DNA of 64,000 bases from Neobacillus sp. DY30 (GTDB lineage Bacteria > Bacillota > Bacilli > Bacillales > Cytobacillaceae): assembly GCF_030123065.1 (NCBI RefSeq), contig NZ_CP126093.1, positions 1,182,001-1,246,000 of the forward strand, written 5' to 3'. The position numbers and the translations under genes were made by a program. Of the stretch, positions 17,847 to 26,270 are shown in pieces. The number at the start of each line of letters is the position of its first letter. The first letter of the stretch is position 1. The notes under the pieces are model-generated. The model had not been told where the DNA came from. It was given only the letters and a program-made list of their open reading frames with translations, and did not search any database.

Positions 17847-18317
17847 ATGATGAAAATGCATCTTGATGAAAAGATATGGCTTACGATCAGTTTTGGTATC
17901 ATCATGGGATTCATGTTAATTACAGGATATCAAGCTTTTGCTTTAGAAATGGGACCGCCAAGTAATATGGAAACGATTGATCCTCAAAAAGTCGATCAAA
18001 CTGTACCTTTTGATAAACCTGGATTGAAACAAATTGGCGACAATGAATATGAAGTGGTTATGACTTTACAAGCCTTTGGGTTTACTCCTAACAATATTGA
18101 AATACCTGCAGGAGCAAAGGTTACTTTTATCATGACCTCAAAAGACGTGGTTCATGGATTTGAAGTAGCAGGAACCAATATAAATGCGATGGTTATGCCA
18201 GGGCATATTCAAAAAATCACACAAACATTTGATAAACCAGGAAATTATTTAGTGATCTGTAACGAATATTGTGGTGCAGGTCACCAATTGATGAGTACAA
18301 CTATTACGGTTAAGTAA
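17847..18317 (+). CDS. CuA-binding subunit II of a B-family heme-copper enzyme
   Basis: This 156-residue protein has one N-terminal membrane helix (about 11-32) and an extracytoplasmic cupredoxin domain. All CuA ligands are visible: His103 (VVHGF), then Cys138, Glu140, Cys142, His146 and Met149 in CNEYCGAGHQLM. It is short like the Thermus ba3 subunit II and lacks the cytochrome c domain of caa3 oxidases, so it should accept electrons from a separate small cytochrome c. It belongs with the catalytic subunit 14 bp downstream. CuA subunits serve both ba3 oxidases and the CuA-dependent NO reductase of bacilli; the choice depends on the partner. Confidence 0.88.
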   Translation: MMKMHLDEKIWLTISFGIIMGFMLITGYQAFALEMGPPSNMETIDPQKVDQTVPFDKPGLKQIGDNEYEVVMTLQAFGFTPNNIEIPAGAKVTFIMTSKDVVHGFEVAGTNINAMVMPGHIQKITQTFDKPGNYLVICNEYCGAGHQLMSTTITVK

Positions 18318-18331
18318 GGGGGGAAGTTAAA

Positions 18332-20008
18332 ATGGCAATTCCAAAAAGTATTATGGAAAAAACAAATAAAGCAATGGGAATTAGTTCAGAGGATGCTAAA
18401 ATAACGAAATCATATATATTTACAGCATTTATGGCACTATTGATTGGTGGATTTTTAGGATTGATTCAAGGTTTAAACCGTGCAGGACTTTTAGAACTTC
18501 CATCATGGCTTAATTACTATCAAGTTCTAACAGCACATGGCTTATTATTAATTCTTGTGTTAACGGCTTTCTTTACGATTGGATACTTTTATGCTTCACT
18601 TTCTCATACTTTAGGAGGGCTTCTTCCAAAGGTTAGAAGGATTGCTTGGGTTGGTTTTTGGTTGAAAATGGTTGGGTTTGTACTGGCAGTCATTCCAATC
18701 TTGATGAATGAAGCTTCCGTTATGTATACATTTTATCCGCCAATGGCAGCTCATCCAGTATTTTATCTTGGCTTAGTGTTTATTGTATTAGGGGTATGGG
18801 CGTGCTGTATTGGCTCATTTATACAAGTGGCGAACTGGAGAAAGAACAATAAAGGTCAACACGTTCCAATTCTAGCTTACTTTGCAACAGGTGTATTTGT
18901 TCTATTGTTCTTCGCACTTATCCCAGTAGCAATCGAAGTTTTAGTTATGATTTTACCATGGTCCTTAGGCTGGGTTGAGACAATCAATGTTATGGTTGCC
19001 CGGACACTATTTTGGGCATTTGGACATACGTTGGTTAATATTTGGTATTTAACTGCTGTATCAGCGTGGTATGTAGTAGTACCAAAAATTATTGGCGGCA
19101 GACGCTGGAGTGACGTATTAACTCGTGTGGTTATTATAGCTCTAGTTGTTATGAACATTACTGGTGGTTTCCACCACCAAATTATTGATCCTGGTATCAA
19201 TGAAGTTGTTAAATTTATGCACGTGTTTATGAGCCTAGCGATTGGCTTCCCATCGTTAATGACAGCTTTTGCCTTGTTTGCAGTATTTGAAAGAACAGCA
19301 AGAAGAAAAGGCGGAAAAGGACTTATTGGCTGGTGGAAGAAGATGCCGTGGGGCGATGTTCGTTTCCTAGCGCCATTTATTGCAATGGTTGCTTTCATAC
19401 CAGCAGGTGCAGGCGGTATTGCACAAAGCACGAACCAGTTAGATCAGGTTGTTCACAATACCATGTGGATTGTTGGACATTTCCATTTAACATTAGGTAT
19501 GTCAGTCGTAATGACATTCTTTGGAATCAGTTATTGGTTAGTTCCTTATATTTCAAAACGTGTATTAACTCCACAGATAAATAAATTAGGTGTTATCCAA
19601 ACTTGGATTTGGACAGTAGGTATGATCTTTATGGCTGGTGCTATGCACTGGGTTGGATTACTGGGCTCACCAAGAAGAACTTCCTACACCACCTATGGTG
19701 ACCATGCAACAGCTCTAGGCTGGGACCCATACTTAATGTGCTTAGCAGTAGGAGGAACACTTTTAATTATTGGGGTCATTCTTCAAGTGTATGCCGTTAT
19801 TAATATGATGTTTTTTGCTCCAAAAGGAGAAACAGAATTTCCAATTGCGGAAGAAGAAGAAAATGCAACAAAAACACCATATTGGACTGAGCGCTGGGGC
19901 ATTTGGATCGTAGTTATGCTGATTGTAGTTGCAATGGCATATGTAATACCACTAACAGAATTTATCGTAAATGCACCGCCAGGATCACCACCTTATAAAA
20001 CTTGGTGA
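18332..20008 (+). CDS. B-family heme-copper catalytic subunit; ba3-like, possible CuA-dependent NO reductase
   Basis: This 558-residue, roughly 13-helix protein aligns with Thermus ba3 subunit I. Seen here: low-spin heme ligands His69 and His385, high-spin heme ligand His383 (VGHFH), and copper/iron-site ligands His232, His281 and His282 (GGFHHQ). The motif around His232 is GHTLVNIWYL, where oxygen reductases have GHPxVY: the tyrosine normally cross-linked to this histidine (position +4) is Asn236, and a second channel tyrosine (Tyr244 in ba3) is Val243. Loss of that tyrosine is a mark of NO-reducing members of the superfamily. Other K-channel residues (SLMTAF) remain. I infer NO reduction, electrogenic as reported for Bacillus azotoformans CuANor; an unusual oxidase is the alternative. 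Confidence 0.85.
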   Translation: MAIPKSIMEKTNKAMGISSEDAKITKSYIFTAFMALLIGGFLGLIQGLNRAGLLELPSWLNYYQVLTAHGLLLILVLTAFFTIGYFYASLSHTLGGLLPKVRRIAWVGFWLKMVGFVLAVIPILMNEASVMYTFYPPMAAHPVFYLGLVFIVLGVWACCIGSFIQVANWRKNNKGQHVPILAYFATGVFVLLFFALIPVAIEVLVMILPWSLGWVETINVMVARTLFWAFGHTLVNIWYLTAVSAWYVVVPKIIGGRRWSDVLTRVVIIALVVMNITGGFHHQIIDPGINEVVKFMHVFMSLAIGFPSLMTAFALFAVFERTARRKGGKGLIGWWKKMPWGDVRFLAPFIAMVAFIPAGAGGIAQSTNQLDQVVHNTMWIVGHFHLTLGMSVVMTFFGISYWLVPYISKRVLTPQINKLGVIQTWIWTVGMIFMAGAMHWVGLLGSPRRTSYTTYGDHATALGWDPYLMCLAVGGTLLIIGVILQVYAVINMMFFAPKGETEFPIAEEEENATKTPYWTERWGIWIVVMLIVVAMAYVIPLTEFIVNAPPGSPPYKTW

Positions 20009-20018
20009 TAAAAAGGAG

Positions 20019-20050
20019 AGAGATAGTTCCAATTCTTGGGCTATCTCTTT
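20019..20050 (+). terminator. Possible weak terminator/processing hairpin
   Basis: AGAGATAG / CTATCTCT with a 14-nt loop, then TTTATTAAAT. It lies between subunit I and the SCO gene and may trim downstream expression. Confidence 0.4.
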
Positions 20051-20076
20051 ATTAAATAAGTTGGATGTGATCTATC

Positions 20077-20709
20077 ATGATCAAAAATAAACATAACACC
20101 ATTTCGTTAGTTTTAGTTCTCGTATTTGGATTCGTATTATTTTTCATAGGAACAGATGGATTCAGTGCCTATACTGCCGAAACCGCTCGAGTAAAGCAGT
20201 TGATCGATGATAAACCAAAATTCCCAGACGTTACGCTTGAAGATAGCAATGGCCGTAAATATTCAATATCTGAGTTTGAAGATAAATATGTATTTATTAC
20301 ATTTTTATATACTTCCTGTACAACGGTTTGTCCTGAATTAGAATATAACATGAAGCAAGTTTATGATAAGGTGCCAAATAAGTTTTTAGGGAAAGATATT
20401 GTTTTTTTAAGTATCAGCTTTGATCCCGAAAGAGATGATCCTGCGACCTTAAACAAATACAAAGACTTTTTTAAGAGTGATGGAGAAACGTGGAGGATGG
20501 CTAGAGTCCCAAATCAAGAGGAGTTAGACCAATTGTTGAAAGCATTTGGCGTTATCGTGATTCCTGATGAATATGGTAATTTCGCCCATAATTCCGCCTT
20601 CTATTTAGTTGATCCAAAAGGCAGTTTGGTAAATGTGATGGATTACAAGGAAATAAATGCAACAGCTAAAACAGTTGTTAATCTACTTGAGAATGGAACG
20701 GAGGAATAG
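20077..20709 (+). CDS. SCO1/SenC-family copper chaperone
   Basis: This 210-residue thioredoxin-fold protein is anchored by one N-terminal helix (about 10-28). The copper-binding CTTVC (Cys81, Cys85) and the distal histidine in FAHNSAFYLVDP are present, as in BsSCO. SCO proteins metallate the CuA centre of subunit II; sitting 70 bp after the catalytic subunit, this one probably serves the CuA subunit of the same operon. It is followed after 3 bp by a small membrane protein gene. Confidence 0.88.
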   Translation: MIKNKHNTISLVLVLVFGFVLFFIGTDGFSAYTAETARVKQLIDDKPKFPDVTLEDSNGRKYSISEFEDKYVFITFLYTSCTTVCPELEYNMKQVYDKVPNKFLGKDIVFLSISFDPERDDPATLNKYKDFFKSDGETWRMARVPNQEELDQLLKAFGVIVIPDEYGNFAHNSAFYLVDPKGSLVNVMDYKEINATAKTVVNLLENGTEE

Positions 20710-20712
20710 TCT

Positions 20713-21270
20713 ATGAATCAGTCATTTTATGGCTTACTGCTATTTATTTTCTTAGTTGTTCCTCCCGTTGCAACATTCATGGAATCGATCATGGTGATTC
20801 ATATGCATATGCAAATGCCGATGCTAGTCATAGCAGGCTTCTTAATGGCTCGATTTTTTCAAAAAAGATTTCCGGGATTTTTTGAAAAGTGGAACAGTAA
20901 TGGGGTACCAGGCATTCTTTTATTTGTGATTATCATGGTATACTGGATGTTACCCCGAACCATGGATGAAGCTTTGACGACACAAACAGTAGAAGTGTTT
21001 AAATTTATTAGTTTGCCATTTTTGGCTGGAGTTTCATTAAGAGATAGTTGGAAAAAACTAGGTGGATTTGGAAGGAATTCGACCATTATTAGTTTCACGA
21101 TTATGTTTTTAGGATTAGGCTGGTTATATGTTTGGTCACCGGTACAATTATGTAATAACTATCTGTTAATCGAGCAAGTCACTCTGGGATGGGCATTTTT
21201 AACGACAGCAATTGGTTTGGTGGTCTACTTGGGGTACAATTTTTTTATCGACCCTTCAGCTTATGAATAA
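20713..21270 (+). CDS. Membrane protein of the heme-copper operon with a His/Met-rich motif
   Basis: This 185-residue protein has about six hydrophobic segments. I do not recognise it with certainty. Its first loop reads VIHMHMQMPMLVIAGF (about residues 29-44), a run of His and Met residues beside a helix, reminiscent of the HMxxHMLLM motif of CtaG/Caa3-type copper assembly proteins. It starts 3 bp after the SCO stop codon, so it is translationally coupled to a copper chaperone. I infer a role in copper delivery or assembly of the heme-copper enzyme; this is a guess from motif and context. Confidence 0.65.
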   Translation: MNQSFYGLLLFIFLVVPPVATFMESIMVIHMHMQMPMLVIAGFLMARFFQKRFPGFFEKWNSNGVPGILLFVIIMVYWMLPRTMDEALTTQTVEVFKFISLPFLAGVSLRDSWKKLGGFGRNSTIISFTIMFLGLGWLYVWSPVQLCNNYLLIEQVTLGWAFLTTAIGLVVYLGYNFFIDPSAYE

Positions 21271-21302
21271 ACAAGAGTTATGGGGCGGGCAGGAGTATAA
21301 TC

Positions 21303-21911
21303 ATGAAAGAACAGTATTATGATGAATTGTTGAATATCTCTACAGTGGGAGACCAAAAGGGCTACAATAAGTCTTACCATTATCACAGGTATGAGCCAAC
21401 TCCCTATTGTGCACTAGGTTTATTATTTAAGCAGTATGAATTAAAAAGTACCGATCACATTGTTGATTTTGGATGCGGAAAAGGCAGATTAAATTTTTTT
21501 ATTCATCACTTATTTCATGCCTCTGTTACAGGAATTGAAATGAATGAGACTTTATATAAAGAGGCAGTTGAAAACCAAAAGAATTACCTGAAACAGAATA
21601 AAAATGCTAAGGATAAAATTCAATTCCATTGCTGCTTGGCAGAAAAATATGAAATAGACCCGTTGGATAATCGATTTTACTTTTTTAACCCTTTTACGGT
21701 TCCGATTTTTTGGAAAATCATTAATAAAATATTAGCTTCAGTCGAAAAGTTCAAACGTGAAGTTGACGTGATTTTATATTATCCATCGGAGGATTATATC
21801 TATTTGTTAGAAAACGTCACCTTATTTGAGTTAAAGACAGAAGTCCAGCTTCCAGGTTTGTATGAAAACAATCAAAATGAGCGATTTTTAATCTATCGCC
21901 TGTCATACTAA
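21303..21911 (+). CDS. Class I SAM-dependent methyltransferase
   Basis: The 202-residue protein has the SAM-binding motif IVDFGCGKGRLNFFI (about residues 53-67) and an acidic end to strand 2 (VTGIEMNETLYKEA). The FNPF sequence near residue 129 resembles an (N/D)PP(F/Y)-like catalytic loop, though it is not exact. It follows the membrane protein gene by 32 bp and may be the last gene of the same operon; the shared terminator lies directly after it. Acceptor unknown (RNA, protein or small molecule). Confidence 0.75.
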   Translation: MKEQYYDELLNISTVGDQKGYNKSYHYHRYEPTPYCALGLLFKQYELKSTDHIVDFGCGKGRLNFFIHHLFHASVTGIEMNETLYKEAVENQKNYLKQNKNAKDKIQFHCCLAEKYEIDPLDNRFYFFNPFTVPIFWKIINKILASVEKFKREVDVILYYPSEDYIYLLENVTLFELKTEVQLPGLYENNQNERFLIYRLSY

Positions 21912-21950
21912 AAATAGCCCTCGTTGCACCCGACATCCTGAGGGCTATTT
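21912..21950. terminator. Bidirectional terminator
   Basis: AAATAGCCCTC / GAGGGCTATTT stem between the methyltransferase and the convergent UvrC/Cho-like gene. Confidence 0.8.
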
Positions 21951-23043
21951 AAGTGGTTTTCACTTTTATTTTATTGGAGATTAATTTATTAAGTGCCTTT
22001 TCAACATTTGCTTGATTTTGCTGGAGAATCCATTTTTTTGGTATGGTTATATAATGGCAGTGGCTGCTTTTAATAAAGTTATAAATGATTTGAGCTTCGT
22101 CGATTTCTTCTCTGTCTAATTCCTTAAAGGGTTGAGGTGAATCATTATTAAATTTAGTTAAAATCAGCATACTAAGATGCTCAACGGATGTTTGATCAAT
22201 ATCAAATTTCTTACTAAAGAGAATCTTGTTGCGTTTAATGAGAAATAGTTTGCAGGTTTCCTCGCCTAAGAATTCAAGAACAGCTACATTCTGCTGTTTC
22301 TCTGTGAATTCAATTACCTTTTCCTTCTTAATTAAAAAATTAATAGCCTCAATTCTATCCCTATACGTTGCTGCAGCTTCGAAATCGAAGCTTTCAGAAG
22401 CAAGAGCCATTCGCAGCTTCATTTCTTCCAGTATCGCCATGTCCTTGCCAGACAATAATCCAATGATATTGTCTACTATTTTATTATACTCTTGAATAAC
22501 AGAATTACCGCGGCACATTCCAATACATAAACCGAGGGAATGGTTTAAGCATGGAGAATTGGTTATTTTATTGCTGCTGCAAAGTATTTTAAAGGTTTCC
22601 TTTATCCCAATTATAGCTTGTTCCACTCTAGTTTTACTTGGAAATGGACCAAAATAAAGCCTTCCATCCTGTTCTAGTTTTGTGTTTGTTATATCAATGG
22701 TGCGAAACACTTTATCCCTATTAATGACAATATACGAATAGGATTGCGGGCTTTTCATCATTTTATTAAATAATGGTTTTATTTCCCTAATTAATTTACA
22801 TTCCAGCATAAATGCCTCAAATTCGGTATCAGTCAAAATAAACTCAAAATCCCTAATATTACTAACAAGTTTAATGATTTTTTGCGGATGAGCCTTTGAA
22901 TGCTGAAAGTAGGATTGGACCCGTCGATTTAAATTCTTGGCTTTACCGACATAAATAATTGTACCGGTACTATCTTTCATTAGATAGACTCCGGGAGTTG
23001 CGGGAAGACTTTTTACCTTTTCTTTTAAAAAAATAATACCCAT
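21949..23043 (-). CDS. UvrC-like/Cho-type GIY-YIG nuclease lacking the C-terminal nuclease half
   Basis: The 364-residue protein carries the UvrC N-terminal GIY-YIG domain (GVYLMKDSTGTIIYVGKAKNLNRRVQSYF, in parts, about residues 10-40), the Cys-rich UvrC linker (SPCLNHSLGLCIGMC) and a UVR helical hairpin (ASESFDFEAAATYRDRI). It stops there: the RNase H-like and helix-hairpin-helix domains of full UvrC (about 590 aa) are missing. That domain set resembles E. coli Cho, which makes the 3' incision in UvrABC repair. GGAGGGGG before the ATG at 23043 supports this start; an ATG 24 bp earlier is possible. It looks like a genuine paralogue rather than a broken uvrC. Confidence 0.85.
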   Translation of the reverse strand: MGIIFLKEKVKSLPATPGVYLMKDSTGTIIYVGKAKNLNRRVQSYFQHSKAHPQKIIKLVSNIRDFEFILTDTEFEAFMLECKLIREIKPLFNKMMKSPQSYSYIVINRDKVFRTIDITNTKLEQDGRLYFGPFPSKTRVEQAIIGIKETFKILCSSNKITNSPCLNHSLGLCIGMCRGNSVIQEYNKIVDNIIGLLSGKDMAILEEMKLRMALASESFDFEAAATYRDRIEAINFLIKKEKVIEFTEKQQNVAVLEFLGEETCKLFLIKRNKILFSKKFDIDQTSVEHLSMLILTKFNNDSPQPFKELDREEIDEAQIIYNFIKSSHCHYITIPKKWILQQNQANVEKALNKLISNKIKVKTT

Positions 23044-23206
23044 TCCCCCTCCATTTTTTTTTATCATAACATATTCAATCCCCCTTTATAGAACATTATG
23101 CCAAGGGGCAGGACAAACATTGATCTATTCTATTCATACAAAAAAATAATGGCATTGGAAGGATTAATAAAACAGTAATTGCAAAAAATAATCATGCCCA
23201 AAAGGG

Positions 23207-23236
23207 GAGGAGAAGCTCGTAGTTGAGCTTCTCCTC
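23207..23236. other. Perfect 12-bp inverted repeat in a divergent promoter region
   Basis: GAGGAGAAGCTC / GAGCTTCTCCTC with a 6-nt loop, with a CCCAAAAGGG palindrome just to its left. No gene ends nearby, so an ordinary terminator role is not obvious. Confidence 0.6.
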
Positions 23237-23256
23237 TCTTCGCGTAATGGGGGAAT

Positions 23257-23293
23257 ATGACATTTATCATGCTTGCGATATGACAGCTGTCTA
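23257..23293 (+). promoter_or_regulatory. Probable DesR operator: two palindromes upstream of des
   Basis: ATGACATTTATCAT (23257-23270) and ATGACAGCTGTCTA (23280-23293) are similar dyads whose centres are 23 bp apart, about two helical turns. They lie 50-85 bp before the des start codon. In B. subtilis, DesR-P binds such tandem sites as a tetramer to activate des in the cold. Confidence 0.55.
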
Positions 23294-23341
23294 CAATGTG
23301 TGAATGATTCTTGATAACAAATGAAAGAAGGGAATAAAGAT

Positions 23342-24373
23342 ATGATGGAACAAAATCAAAGGAATTTACGGAAGCAAGTTGCCCCTTATGAAAAATCAAA
23401 TCTTCGAGCTAGTATCTGGCAGATGCTCAACACCCTCGTACCATTCTTTTTATTGTGGATTCTTGCCTATCAAAGCCTCAAGTTTTCTTACATACTGACC
23501 TTGGGGATCTCTTTGCTGGCTGCAGGTTTTTTGGTGAGAACCTTCATTATCTTTCATGATTGCTGCCATCACTCCTTTTTTAAAAATCGGAAAGCGAACA
23601 TGATTCTTGGTACTATTACGGGAATATTAACAGTTTTTCCATATTACCAATGGCAGCACGATCATTCTGTGCACCATGCTACGAGCAGCAACTTAGATAA
23701 GCGGGGAACGGGGGATATCTGGGTTCTGACAGTCGATGAATACTTAGCTGCATCAACGTGGGAAAGATTAAAATACCGGTTATATCGGAATCCGGTTGTA
23801 ATGTTTGGGCTTGGCCCGATTTATGTATTCCTGCTTAAAAATCGTTTTAATAGAAAAGGTGCCCGCTTCAATGAACGTATGAATACCTATATGACTAATG
23901 CAGGAATTGCTGCTTTAATAACGATACTATGCTTATCAATTGGCTGGGAGTCATTCCTATTAGTACAAACTCCGATTTTCCTGCTGTCAGGTTCCTTAGG
24001 TATATGGCTTTTTTATGTGCAGCATACCTTTGAGGATTCATATTTTGAGGAAGATCAGCATTGGGAATATGTAAAAGCAGCTGTAGAGGGCAGTTCTTTT
24101 TATAAACTTCCAAAGATTTTACAGTGGCTGACGGGAAATATTGGCTACCACCATGTACACCATTTAAGTCCGAGAGTTCCTAATTATAAGCTGGAGGAGG
24201 CACATAATAATACACCGCCATTACAAAATGTGCCAACCATAACGTTAGCAACAAGTTTAAGTTCACTCAAATTCCGACTATGGGATGAACAGGGAAAAAG
24301 ATTTGTTGGCTTCAAAGAGATTAAGGTCCTGGTAAAAAAACAGAAAGAGTTTCTTCAACCGGAAAAAGCTTAG
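23342..24373 (+). CDS. des: Membrane phospholipid fatty-acid desaturase
   Basis: This 343-residue membrane enzyme matches B. subtilis Des (delta-5 acyl-lipid desaturase) along its length. All three di-iron histidine boxes are visible: HDCCHHSFF (near residue 70), HDHSVHHATS (near residue 103) and GYHHVHH (near residue 260). It introduces double bonds into existing membrane lipids after cold shock. The ATG at 23342 is preceded by AGAAGGGA; an ATG at 23321 contains that site and was rejected. desK and desR follow, with a terminator and a separate leader between, exactly the B. subtilis arrangement. Confidence 0.95.
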   Translation: MMEQNQRNLRKQVAPYEKSNLRASIWQMLNTLVPFFLLWILAYQSLKFSYILTLGISLLAAGFLVRTFIIFHDCCHHSFFKNRKANMILGTITGILTVFPYYQWQHDHSVHHATSSNLDKRGTGDIWVLTVDEYLAASTWERLKYRLYRNPVVMFGLGPIYVFLLKNRFNRKGARFNERMNTYMTNAGIAALITILCLSIGWESFLLVQTPIFLLSGSLGIWLFYVQHTFEDSYFEEDQHWEYVKAAVEGSSFYKLPKILQWLTGNIGYHHVHHLSPRVPNYKLEEAHNNTPPLQNVPTITLATSLSSLKFRLWDEQGKRFVGFKEIKVLVKKQKEFLQPEKA

Positions 24374-24374
24374 A

Positions 24375-24406
24375 AACGGCAAGCCTCCTATAGGGGGCTT
24401 GTCGTT
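24375..24406 (+). terminator. Terminator between des and desK
   Basis: AACGGCAAGCCTCC pairs with GGGGGCTTGTCGTT (12 of 14 positions, plus wobbles). It separates strongly induced des from constitutive desKR. Confidence 0.7.
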
Positions 24407-24519
24407 ATTTCTGTTCTAAACGATGGTATTGGTCGAATAGATAGTAGTAAATGAAGATAAAGGTGAATTGTGGTAAGATTAGGTTAATTAACATTTTTAG
24501 CTGAAAATGAGGTTTTTTT

Positions 24520-25653
24520 ATGTTAAAGAGGTATCTGACATTCCAGAAAAACAGCGGTATATCACCTTATATATGGACGATTCTATGCATTTTGCCTTTT
24601 TATTTTATTTTTCAAACAGCCTCACCTATTAAAATCGTTGTTGGAATTATCTTAACCATACTCTTTTTTGTATTCTACCGAATAGCATTTTTTGCTAAAG
24701 GGTGGCCAGTTTATCTCTGGACCTTCATCTTAATCGGTATTTCGATTACATCAACTAGTCTTTACAGTTATGTGTATTTCGCTTTTTTTCTCTCTTATTT
24801 TATCGGTAATATTAAGGATCGCGTAACGTTTTTAACTTTATATTTTATTCATTTAATTAGTACCTCTGCTTCTATTAACTTTAGCATTGTACAAATGGAT
24901 GAACTTTTTCTTAAGCAATTACCTTTTGTTATTATCATTTGGATAAGTGTGATTTTGCTTCCTTTTAATATTCATAACAAGAAAGAAATGGGGCAGCTAG
25001 AAGAGAAATTAGAGGATGCAAATAAGCGGATTTCAGAACTTGTTAAGCTGGAGGAACGTCAACGAATTGCCCGAGACCTTCATGACACGCTTGGGCAAAA
25101 GCTATCACTCATTGGTTTAAAAAGTGATTTAGCGAGGAGATTAATTACAAAAGATCCGGATCAGGCACGTAATGAGTTAAAGGACGTACAGCAGACAGCG
25201 AGAACTGCCTTAAGTGAGGTAAGAAAAATGGTTTCTTCTATGCGGGGAATCCGATTAAAGGATGAAATGGTAAGTGTGAAACAAATCCTGAAGGCAGCCG
25301 AAATAAACTTAGAAGGTAAACATGACATTTCAATGAAAAATGTGCCGTTATTAACGGAGAACATCCTAAGCATGTGCTTGAAAGAGGCAGTAAATAATGT
25401 AGTCAAACATAGCGGCGCAAGTACCTGTTCGATTTCAGTCGAACAATCATGGAAGGAATTGGTGATGACAATCCATGATAATGGTGTGTTTAAAGACGAA
25501 GAAGATAAAGACACAAGGGGAAGCGGACTTTTAGGAATGAAAGAACGCCTTGAATTTATTAATGGCAGCTTAGACCTTCTAACAAAAGAAGGCACAACTT
25601 TAATAATCAGAGTGCCTAATGACGTAAAGCCGTCACTTAAAGAGGAGGCGTAA
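24520..25653 (+). CDS. desK: Membrane thermosensor histidine kinase
   Basis: The 377-residue kinase has about five N-terminal membrane helices (residues 17-150), a coiled-coil linker (EEKLEDANKRISELVKLEERQR) and a HisKA_3/HATPase core. The phospho-acceptor is His188 in RIARDLHDTLGQ, the same residue number as in B. subtilis DesK; the N- and G-boxes are LKEAVNNVVKHSG and GSGLLGMKERL. DesK senses membrane thickness/order and acts as a kinase in the cold and as a phosphatase in warmth. It is followed by desR after 3 bp. Confidence 0.95.
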   Translation: MLKRYLTFQKNSGISPYIWTILCILPFYFIFQTASPIKIVVGIILTILFFVFYRIAFFAKGWPVYLWTFILIGISITSTSLYSYVYFAFFLSYFIGNIKDRVTFLTLYFIHLISTSASINFSIVQMDELFLKQLPFVIIIWISVILLPFNIHNKKEMGQLEEKLEDANKRISELVKLEERQRIARDLHDTLGQKLSLIGLKSDLARRLITKDPDQARNELKDVQQTARTALSEVRKMVSSMRGIRLKDEMVSVKQILKAAEINLEGKHDISMKNVPLLTENILSMCLKEAVNNVVKHSGASTCSISVEQSWKELVMTIHDNGVFKDEEDKDTRGSGLLGMKERLEFINGSLDLLTKEGTTLIIRVPNDVKPSLKEEA

Positions 25654-25656
25654 AAT

Positions 25657-26256
25657 ATGATTAGAATCGTTATAGCGGAAGACCAGCAAATGCTGTTGGG
25701 CGCCTTTGGGTCTCTTCTAAATTTAGAAGAGGACATGGAAGTGGTTGGCAAGGCTTCAAATGGGGAAGAAGCAGTAGCCTTAGTACGACAGCAACAGCCT
25801 GATGTATGCATTATGGACATTGAAATGCCAGGTAAAACAGGGCTTGAAGCAGCAGAAGAGCTGAAAGGGTTAAATTGTAAGGTTATTATCTTAACAACCT
25901 TTGCCAGAACAGGGTATTTTCAACGTGCGTTAAAAGCTGGGGTTCGAGGTTATTTATTGAAAGACAGTCCAAGTGAAGAGCTTGCCAGCTCCATCCGCCG
26001 CGTTATCGAGGGAAAAAGGATATACGCCCCTGAACTGATGGACGATGTCTACAGCGAGGAAAATCCGCTGACAGATCGTGAAAAGGAAGTATTAGAACTC
26101 GTCGCCGATGGCAAAAACACACAAGAAATTGCTGAACAACTCAGCATCAAAACAGGAACCGTCCGCAACTACATCTCAACCATCCTCGACAAACTAGACG
26201 TCAAAAACCGCATCGAAGCCATCAAACAATCCAAAGAAAAAGGATGGTTTAAATAG
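25657..26256 (+). CDS. desR: Cold-response regulator, NarL/LuxR type
   Basis: This 199-residue response regulator has a receiver domain with phospho-acceptor Asp54 (CIMDIEMPG) and a C-terminal LuxR-type helix-turn-helix (LTDREKEVLELVADGKNTQEIA). It is phosphorylated by DesK and activates des. It starts 3 bp after desK with an AGAGGAGG ribosome binding site inside the desK end. A repeat-derived terminator follows. Confidence 0.95.
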   Translation: MIRIVIAEDQQMLLGAFGSLLNLEEDMEVVGKASNGEEAVALVRQQQPDVCIMDIEMPGKTGLEAAEELKGLNCKVIILTTFARTGYFQRALKAGVRGYLLKDSPSEELASSIRRVIEGKRIYAPELMDDVYSEENPLTDREKEVLELVADGKNTQEIAEQLSIKTGTVRNYISTILDKLDVKNRIEAIKQSKEKGWFK

Positions 26257-26270
26257 TGATTTGAGGAAAT

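Noticed and set aside
18332..20008. Ordinary ba3-type cytochrome c oxidase
   Set aside because: The cross-linked Tyr is replaced by Asn in an otherwise well-aligned motif, so a plain oxidase call would hide the key feature; kept as the alternative.
21949..23043. Truncated uvrC pseudogene
   Set aside because: The frame is intact, has a good ribosome binding site, ends just before a terminator, and matches the Cho domain plan.
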